Below, piece by piece: positions 6,946 through 13,004 of a stretch of DNA of 13,004 nucleotides (its first letter is position 1; each line of letters opens with the position of its first letter). The notes under the pieces are model-generated. The model ran no database searches. It had not been told where the DNA came from and saw nothing but the letters and a program-made list of their open reading frames with translations. Both the position numbers and the translations under genes were made by a program. The DNA lies in the NCBI GenBank assembly GCA_026770585.1, contig MU646396.1:174728-187731 (forward strand), read 5' to 3'. The stretch comes from Baffinella frigidus. Its lineage: Eukaryota; Cryptophyceae; Cryptomonadales; Baffinellaceae.

Positions 6946-7080
6946 CCACTTAGTAGCCACCGGGGGCTTCACGGATGCAGTCCATCTGAACCATTTGTAC
7001 TAGAATCTTGTCCATCGCCCTCCAACCTAACGGGAATTTCACCTTGACGAATTCAAGGCGAAAAGGTCGCTGCTAAGTGG
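6946..7080. mobile_element. MITE-like element with CCACTTAGYAGC ends (copy 1)
   Basis: CCACTTAGTAGC (6946-6957) and GCTGCTAAGTGG (7069-7080) are inverted copies with one mismatch. An inner pair TTCACCTTGA/TCAAGGCGAA lies at about 7038-7062. No coding sequence. The same terminal motif bounds 7260-7385, supporting one element family. Confidence 0.55.
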
Positions 7081-7117
7081 TGTGTCCGTATCGGCGAGTA
7101 TTCCCAGTACAGGGGAA

Positions 7118-7220
7118 CCTCGCTCATACGAAACGCCCCCCCCCCCCTAGGATCACCATAGGGCCCTAGGCATAGGCCTACTGTAGGGTCGTAGGGGGGG
7201 TTGGTTTCTTATGAGCGAGG
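7118..7220. mobile_element. MITE-like element with 17-base terminal inverted repeats
   Basis: CCTCGCTCATACGAAAC (7118-7134) matches the reverse complement of GTTTCTTATGAGCGAGG (7204-7220) except at one base. Weaker pairing extends outward to about 7106 and 7232. The interior has a C-run, a G-run and short CCTAGG/TAGGGCCCTA palindromes. It lies between the two CACTTAG-ended elements. Confidence 0.65.
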
Positions 7221-7259
7221 TACCCAGGTAGTGCCCAGATCCGCAGCCACGCAGGGTTC

Positions 7260-7385
7260 TCACTTAGCAGCCTCTTTTGTCCTTTTCGCCCGGATTTACG
7301 GGCGAGATTTGCTGACTTTGGCGTGTTTCCTGGGTGAGAATCAACTTTGGGCAGATTCCCAAAGTCACTGGTGCCTGCTAAGTGA
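7260..7385. mobile_element. MITE-like element with TCACTTAGCAG ends (copy 2)
   Basis: TCACTTAGCAG (7260-7270) and CTGCTAAGTGA (7375-7385) are perfect inverted repeats. Inside are two further hairpins, TCGCCCG/CGGGCGA near 7286-7305 and ACTTTGGG/CCCAAAGT near 7343-7364. Non-coding. Confidence 0.6.
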
Positions 7386-8297
7386 ATGGGGGTTGTCCAA
7401 AAGTCATTTTTTTAAGATTCTTGGAACCCGGGCCTTTCTCTGCCAAAACTTGCCAAAATCGGACGAAACGGCTCCAAAATCATGCGTGAATCGCCTTACC
7501 GAACGGCCCTGCATGGATCCCCCATAGTGCCAAACCCTGGCAAGGGTTTGTACCAGGCACGGGCGGGTTCGGCACAACCCCAGATGTAAATAGGGTGCTC
7601 AGAACGCGTGCTCGAGTGGGTGGTGCTGCGGGGGATCGGCGGGATTCTCCGCAGTGCCCTGATCTGTCTTCTTGTTCTTTCTCTTCTTTGTTTCTCTCAC
7701 GTCTAGAGATGAGTGATCCAAAAGTCTTTAGGCCTTAAGACGAGCCCGCCTCGGTACATAGGTAGGTCCTCAAAAGTGAAGTGATCGGCGGTCGTTGGCA
7801 GGTGGATTCGAAGAGCGCGTGCCTCTCGACTCTCGCGCCGTGCGGTCTCTGACCCGGAGAGACTCGGCTTCTGGGGATACCACCCCATGTAGCATCACCG
7901 GAGTGACTTTACACAGTCACGTCCACTAATAAGAAGATGTAAGACCGCACGTGCCGCGGACCCCTGTTCTCCTCAGTGAAGCATTTCTCGCACACGATGT
8001 CCATGTGTCTCGAGCGCCCGAGCGGAGACTCCGCCCAGGAAGGGAACACATAGTGGCCATGTTGTTTTCGATGCGTAATGCACGCGCTTTCCTGGTGAAC
8101 GCAGTGCAGTCCTCCTGCCCCTTCGTAGCCTAGTTTCTCTCCCCATCGCCTCTCTTGCGCATCCCCTTCCACGCATCCCTACGCATTATGAAACATTTTA
8201 ATTCTCAGAGACTTGTGTCCCTACTTACTCACCCTTCTCGCCCTGACCCACCCTTCTCGCCCGCCCTCGCGCTGAGCACCCCTCACTGGGCGCGCAC
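7386..8297. other. Intergenic stretch between convergent genes
   Basis: No gene recognised. It contains a nested hairpin at 7527-7560 (CAAACCCT/AGGGTTTG inside GTGCC/GGCAC). Two dispersed repeats are shared with the left gene: 7713-7780 (partner 5303-5369) and 8054-8072, TGGCCATGTTGNTTTCGAT (partner 6366-6384). ACCCTTCTCGCCC occurs twice at 8230-8262. The last 100 bases or so are probably the 3' untranslated region of the ammonium transporter. Confidence 0.6.
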
Positions 8298-8603
8298 CTA
8301 GAGCGGTTGCGGCGCCACAGAGTTGAAGGGCAGAGCCACGTTGGTCCCCACCATGAGCACAGTAGGCTTCTGCCCCATGGGCCTGACAACGTCGGTTTCA
8401 CCATGCCCAGACCCCCCCCCCCCGTGCTCTGACTTATCGAGGCCCTCAAGCTCGACCTCCTCCGAGACGCGGATGCCAAAGGACTTGTGCATGCCCAGGA
8501 AGAGCAGCCCTGACGTGGTGAATGACCAGATGAAGATGATCAGCCCGCCCACGATCTGCCGAGACAGAGAGAGAGTCAGTGAGTGAGAGAGAGAGAGAGA
8601 CAT

Positions 8604-8636
<33 letters not shown>

Positions 8637-8673
8637 GAGACAGAGAGACAGAGAGACAGAGAGACAGACAGAA

Positions 8674-8720
<47 letters not shown>

Positions 8721-9729
8721 GACAGAGTGAGAGAGACAGCGTGAGAGAGACAGAGTGAGAGAGACAGCGTGAGAGAGACAGCGTGAGAGAGACAGAGTGA
8801 GAGAGAAGGCCACGTTATCGAAACACTGGTGCAAACACGACAGCGAGAAGCTTCACCAGGCACGAGATGAGCATGGGCAGTGCGGGGCACCAGCCCGAGA
8901 AGCACGAGGGGTTCACAGAAAGGGTTGCACCTGCACCCCGAACTGCTCGCCCGAAGCGCACGACGTGTTCACGTTGGGGTAGGCTGCGTACTGCACATTC
9001 ACGTCCGTGCAGAAGATCCCCGTCGCTAGGACGGACCAGAAGCCGCAGCAGCCATGGAGGGGGAACGCGTCGAGAGGGTCGTCCACCTGCAGTCTGAACA
9101 GCAGGTTTCGCGCGCCTGCCAGTCCACCGTCCAGGCTTCACCGTTTGGGGTGGCGGTGTGGGCTTCGGGCTTTGGGGGTCAGAGTTTAGGGTTGATGGTT
9201 CAGGGTTTAGGGTTCAGGGTTGTATGGTTTAGGGGTTAGGGTTCAGGGTTTAGGGTTTAGGATTCAGGGTTTGGGGTTTGGGGTTTACCGTAGTAGACAA
9301 AGGACGCGACGAATCCGATGATCACCGCGTGCCACGGATCCACGACTGAGCAGCACGCCGTCACGCCTGCGGGTTCCGCTCCACCATTCTCGGTTACCCT
9401 TTCAGCCTTCAGGGCTGAGGGTTCAGGGTTGAGGGTGTGGGGTCTGGGGTTGAGGGTTGAGGGTTGAGGGATGAGGGTTGAGGGTTGAGGGTGTGGGGTT
9501 TCGGATGTAGGGTTTTGTATCACTCAACTCAAGGCTTAAGGGCCTATGTAGGATCTGTATCGAGAGTAATAAAGAAGTAATAAAGCATTGACTTCTGGGG
9601 GTGAGGGTGTAGGGTTTGGGGTTTGGGGCTTGAGGGTTGAGGGTTGATGGTTGAGGGTCGAGGGTGTGGGGTTCTGGGTTTGGGGTTTGGGGATGAGGAT
9701 TTAGGGTTTAGAGTTTAGGGTTTAGGGTC

Positions 9730-9767
<38 letters not shown>

Positions 9768-10630
9768 GGTTGAGGGTTAAGGGTTGAGGGTTGAGGGTTT
9801 GAGGTTTAGGGAATAGGGTTTAGGGTGTGGGGTTGGAGGTCCAGGGTTCTGGGTTTAGGGTTTTAGGTTTTCGGGTTTCGGTTTTAGGGTTTCGGGTTGA
9901 GAGTTGAGGAATCAGGGATGAGGGTTGATAGTTGAGGGAGCGGAGCTGAGGGTTTGGGGTTGAGGGTTTGGGGTTGAGGGTTGAGGGTTGAGGGTTGAGG
10001 ATTGAGGGTTGAGGTTGTGGGGTGTGGGGTTTAGAGTTTAGGGTTTGGGTTTAGGGGTTTGTATCACTGAACTCAAGGCTTCAGAGCCTATCTAGTGCCT
10101 GTATCGAGAGTAATCAAGAAGAACTAAAGCCGTGACCTCTGGGATTGAGTGTGTAGTGTTGGGGTTTCGGGGTGGAGGGTGGAAGGTTGATGGTCGAGGG
10201 TTAAGGGTTGAGGGTTGGGGGGGTGGGGTTTGGGGTGTAGGAGTTCGGGTTTAGGGTCTGGGATTTGGGGTTGAGGGTTGAGGGTTGATGGTTGCGGGTG
10301 TGGGGTGTGGGGTGTGGAGTGTGGGGTGTGGGTTGAGGATATAGGGTTTGGGGTTTATTTACGGTTAAGGGTTCAGAGGTTGGGGTTGAAGGTTGAGGGT
10401 TGAGGGTTTAGAGTTGAGTGTTTGGGTTTGAGGGATGAGGGATGAGGGTTGAGGTTTGGGATTTAAGGTTTCGGGTTAAAGGTATGGGCATTGGGGTTTA
10501 GGGTTTTGGGTTTTGGGGTTCAGGGTTTTTGGGTTTAGGGTTTAGGGTTTAGGGTTTAGGGTTTAGGGTTTAGGGTTTAGGGTTTAGGGTTTAGGGTTTA
10601 GGGATGAGGGATGAGGGATGAGGGATCAGT

Positions 10631-10664
<34 letters not shown>

Positions 10665-13004
10665 GGTTGAGGGAGTGGGGTTGAGGGTTTACGGTTGAGG
10701 GTCAAGGGTTGAGGCTTGAGGGTTGAGGATTGAGGGATGAGGATTGAGGGTTGGGGGTTTAGGGTTCAGGATTTAGGGTTTAGGGGATAGGGTTTAGGGT
10801 TTAGGGTTTTGTATCACTCAACTCAAGGCGTAAGGGCCTATCTTGCGCCTGTATCCAGTGTAATAAAGAAGTAATAAAGCCGTGACTCCTGGGGGGTAGG
10901 GTGTAAGGTTTGGGGTGGAGGGTGGAGGGTGGAGGGTTGATGGTTCAGGGTTGAGGGTTGAGGGTTGAGGGTGTGGTGTGTGGGGTGTAGTGGTTAGGGT
11001 GTAGGGTTTAGGGTCTGGGATTTGGGGTTTAGGGTTTTGGGCTGAGGGCTGAGGGTTGAGGGTTGAGGGTGTGTAGTTTAGGGTTTAGGGTAAGGGTTAG
11101 GGGTTTAGGGTTTATTTAGGGTTAAGGGTTGATGGTTCAGGGTTTAGGGTTCAGGGTTTGGGTTTGAGGGTTGAGGGATGAGGGTTGGGGTTATGGGTTG
11201 AGGGTGTGGGGTTAGGGTTTAGGGTCTGGGTTTTTTTATGGCTCAAATCAAAGCTTAAGGGCCTATCTAGGACCTGTATCAAGAGTAAAAAAAAAATCAA
11301 AAAGCCGTGACCCCTTGGGTGTAGGGTGTAGCTTTTCGTGTTGAGGGTTGATGGTTTAGGGTTTAGGGTTTAGGGTTGAGCGTTGAGCGTTGAGCGTTGA
11401 GCGTTTAGGGTTGAGGTTTGAGGTTTCAGGGTTGAGGGTTGAGGGTTGAGGGTTGAGGGCGTGGGGTTTGGGGTTTAGGGTTTAGGGTTTAGGGTTTAGG
11501 GTTTAGGGTTTAGGGTTTAGGTATGTGGGTTGTGAGTTGAGGGTTTGGGGTGTAGGGTGTAGGGTTTAGGGTTTAGAGTGGAGTATCACTCAACTCAAGG
11601 CGTAAGAATTCATCGAGGACCTGTATCGAGAGTAATAAAGAAGAACAGAAGAACCATAGGTGTAGGGTGGTCGGGCGAACGTTTAGGGTTTAGGGTGCAA
11701 GGTGTAGGGTTGATTGTTGAGGGTTTGAGTGTACCGACGAGGCCCGCGAGGATGCCGTTCAGCGCGATGCCTGGTGTTGCGTCCAGGGTTTAGAGTTTGG
11801 GTATTATGGTTTGGGGTTTATGGTTTGGGGTTGGGGTGTTGCCGATGTCGAAGGTCTTCTCGAAGAAGTGTGAGATGAGCGTCGCGGTAAGGCACGCGCT
11901 CGTGGCCGAGAGTGTGGTGGTCACCGCCACCTTCCCCGCGAGGTTGGCTGCGCCCCCCGACAGCATCAGCGTCGAGCCGCAGTTGAAGCCGTACCACCCG
12001 AACCACAGGATAGTAGTGCCAAGCGCCTGCATCACAGTGTTGTGTCCGGGGATCGGCTGGAGCTTCCCGTCGACGAACCGCCCGGTGCGAGGCCCGACCA
12101 CCATGGCGCCCACCAGGCCCGACACGCCGCCCACCATGTGCACCACGCCAGAGCCGGCGAAGTCGATCATGCCGTTGCTCGCTGAAGTGCCGGAGAAGAG
12201 CGGGTGGGCGTTGCCCTCAGCGTCCGGCATGGCACCCCACGCTGAGAGGAAGCCCGAGCCCCAGACCCAGTGCACGACCACCGGGTAGATGAAGGTCGCG
12301 CATATTGCTGAGTAGATGAGGTAGGCATGGAATTTGGTACGCTCCGCGACCGACCCCGACACGATGGTCGCGGCAGTGCCCGCGAACGCCCACTGGAAGA
12401 ACCACCCCTCCCAGCCGTCGCTCGAGGTGGCCACGTCGCCCCCAGCGCTGTTGTGGATGTCGCGGAGGAAGACCTCGCCGGTGCCGATGAAGCCGCCATA
12501 GGTGGGGCCGTACGCAACGGCGTAGCCGAAGGCCCAGAAAAATATCCCTGCAATGGACGCGTCCATGATGTTCTTGAAGAGGATATTGATTACATTCTTT
12601 TCCGTCACGGCGCCGGCCTCGAGCATGGAGAAGCCCGCCTGCATGAAGAAGACGATGGAACCTGCAGCATCGAGAGTCAAGAAGCCTCGCGCAGGACGCG
12701 AGAGCTGCGCTCATGACTGCACAGCAATAGCGGCAGGCTTTGCTCGGCGCCAAGGGCGCAGCAATGCGGGCTCGCACTCCTCGTAACTGTGCCTTCAGGG
12801 ATGATGGCACACAGCCGCACACTGACGCAGGTCACGGGGGACAGGGTGTCATACCGCACAATATGATCCACGAAATGTCGAGGGAGGATTCGGCGGAATC
12901 AGCAGTGTGCTGAGCAGCAGCAACCTCTGCGTGCAGGGCAGTCATGTTGCTCTCGAGGTAGCCCTGAAGCATGTCCATGCGCGCGTTCATCGCCGCGATG
13001 GTGG
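8298..13004 (-). CDS. Amt-family ammonium transporter, six exons, 5' end open at window edge
   Basis: Membrane channel-like transporter that moves ammonium/ammonia into the cell, normally a trimer of 11-helix subunits. Exons on the minus strand: 13004-12855, 12661-11843, 11770-11735, 9366-9289, 9115-8931, 8555-8298 (TAG stop). Introns are GT-AG except the second, GC-AG. All joins keep frame and restore conserved text: ILCGSIVFFMQAGF, FDIGIALNGILAGLVG, GVTACC, VYYGARNLL, FGVQIVGG. The 507 residues seen approach full family length. Evidence: DFAGSGVVHMVGG (about residue 216, completing the Amt signature through GPR); the two channel histidines at about 224 and 381 (DDPLDAFPLHG); FFQWAFAGTAA in the pore region; and a cytosolic end with SEEVELEGLD then KSEHG. 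No key residue appears missing. It could equally be named AMT1-type; subtype was not assigned. Confidence 0.93.
8556..8930 (-). other. Amt intron 5 (375 bp) with GACA/GAGA microsatellite
   Basis: Between GTGCAG|GTGCAA and CGGCAG|ATCGTG, restoring FGVQIVGGLIIF. The acceptor half (8568-8805) is a GACA, GAGACA and GTGAGA repeat on the + strand, so in the transcript it is a very long CU-rich tract leading into the 3' splice site. The large Leu/Ser-rich ORFs here on the minus strand are repeat translation. Confidence 0.88.
9116..9288 (-). other. Amt intron 4 (173 bp, GT-AG)
   Basis: Between CTACG|GTAAAC and CTGGCAG|GCGCGC, restoring VYYGARNLLFRL. The donor-proximal half is CCCTAAA/CCCTGAA repeat in sense direction, the same class as intron 3. 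Confidence 0.88.
9517..11660 (+). repeat. Five dispersed copies of an 80-85 bp unit inside Amt intron 3
   Basis: Copies at 9517-9600, 10061-10143, 10811-10893, 11237-11319 and 11582-11660. Each begins near GTATCACTCAACTCAAGGC, continues with AGGGCCTAT and CTGTATCGAGAGTAATAAAG, and most end near CCGTGACC.CTGGG. Starts are separated by 544, 750, 426 and 345 bases, with heptamer repeat between. The fourth is the most diverged. The strand given is the direction in which they are quoted. Confidence 0.9.
10531..10603 (+). repeat. Ten perfect TTTAGGG telomere-type units
   Basis: The uninterrupted run GGG plus ten TTTAGGG lies inside Amt intron 3. A shorter run of six perfect units plus a partial one lies at 11474-11521. 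TTTAGGG is the telomere repeat of plants and several algal groups. Here it is interstitial, since a coding gene continues on both sides. Confidence 0.9.
11771..11842 (-). other. Amt intron 2 (72 bp, GC-AG, 8-base direct repeat at its ends)
   Basis: In sense direction the intron begins GCAACACC and ends GCAACACCAG. Only this GC-AG cut gives D-I-G-I-A-L-N-G in frame; joining through the repeat itself would shift the frame. The interior is CCCCAAACCATAAACC, a telomere-like repeat. Short direct repeats at intron ends and GC donors are known in dinoflagellates and fit insertion of the intron as a unit. Confidence 0.8.
12662..12854 (-). other. Amt intron 1 (193 bp, GT-AG)
   Basis: Placed between TGTGCG|GTATGA and GCTGCAG|GTTCCA, it restores ILCGSIVFFMQAGF within the first membrane helix. 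The sequence contains in-frame stops on the minus strand, so reading through is not an alternative. No telomere-like repeat is present, unlike introns 2-4. Confidence 0.85.
12855..13004 (-). CDS. First visible exon of the ammonium transporter (N-terminal region)
   Basis: The exon reads T-I-A-A from the window edge, then MNARMDMLQGYLESNMTAL, a polar helical segment ending with SSLDISWIILC, which begins the first membrane helix. In-frame ATG codons lie at 12990-12988, 12978-12976 and 12972-12970. Any could be the start, or translation may start off the window because the frame is open to the edge. N-M-T is a possible glycosylation site on the outer side. It ends at TGCG|GTATGAC. Confidence 0.75.

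Larger units (their letters stand above)
9367..11734 (-). other. Amt intron 3 (2368 bp) made of telomere-like repeats
   Basis: Bounded by GTCG|GTACAC and CCCGCAG|GCGTGA, which restores LAGLVGVTACCSVV. Nearly the whole intron is a degenerate heptamer array, mostly TTGAGGG, TTTAGGG and GTGTGGGG on the + strand, so the transcript would read C-rich. The longest pure runs are ten TTTAGGG units at 10531-10603 and six at 11474-11515. Five copies of an 80-85 bp non-heptamer unit are interspersed. No other coding block was found. Confidence 0.85.

Noticed and set aside
7951-8172. Cysteine-containing ORF (DIVCEKCF) on the minus strand, possible gene
   Set aside because: Part of it is a translation of the dispersed repeat at 8054-8072. 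No further motif and no second zinc-binding pair in the expected spacing.
8298-8905. Long Leu/Ser/Cys-rich ORFs on the minus strand
   Set aside because: The N-terminal parts are translation of the GACA/GAGA microsatellite in Amt intron 5. Only the segment after 8555 is real coding sequence.
10531-10603. True chromosome end or telomere
   Set aside because: Coding exons of one gene continue on both sides in frame, so the TTTAGGG run is interstitial.
12217-12822. Second minus-strand ORF of 201 codons overlapping the Amt gene
   Set aside because: It is a shifted frame of Amt exon 2, Arg/His-rich with no family motifs.
1-13004. CRISPR array among the many repeats
   Set aside because: Repeats are degenerate, irregularly spaced or heptameric. 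There are no uniform repeats with unique spacers of constant size, and the genes are eukaryotic.

Overview
The window looks like nuclear DNA of a microbial eukaryote, most likely a dinoflagellate or a similar alga. Three observations point that way. Both recognisable genes are split by many introns. The introns are filled with degenerate copies of the TTTAGGG telomere-type repeat. At least one intron is best explained by a GC-AG splice pair with a short direct repeat at its ends, a style known from dinoflagellate introns. The assignment is an inference; no rRNA or organelle marker is present.

Left part (about 0.25-6.6 kb, + strand): no long ORF exists, but short exon-sized blocks read in order as a glycosyltransferase family 90 (CAP10 / POGLUT-like) enzyme. 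The blocks are a D-D-I-x-F-P...F-D-D-W-D block, the W-E-x-K...A-F-F-R-G-S core, an L-V-D-A block, the K-Y-L-L-H-L-E-G block, H-Y-L-P-I-R-R-D-L, a W-A-R-E-N-D-A-K-A block, and a C-terminal tail ending in a stop at 6618. Splice phases match perfectly within two runs (2446-3315 and 4407-6618). Several blocks are tandemly multiplied: about 3 copies of the first, 4-5 of the FFRGS exon, 3 of an acceptor region, 9 of a C-terminal exon/donor segment and 2 of the last acceptor. The segment between the K-Y-L-L-H-L-E-G block and H-Y-L-P-I was not found. The locus is therefore either a decaying gene or a gene with unusual exon duplication.

Middle (6.6-8.3 kb): no gene recognised. It holds a cluster of inverted-repeat elements (MITE-like or fold-back) and short dispersed repeats shared with the left gene.

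Right part (8298-13004, - strand): an Amt-family ammonium transporter in six exons. The joins at all five introns keep frame and restore conserved Amt sequence, giving 507 residues in the window, open at the right edge. Its third intron (2368 bp) is almost wholly telomere-like repeat with five interspersed copies of an 80-85 bp unit.

The two genes converge. Nothing in the sequence ties their functions together. Each could act alone: ammonium uptake at a membrane, and sugar transfer in the secretory pathway. All splice sites were inferred by hand from protein continuity, without transcript evidence.
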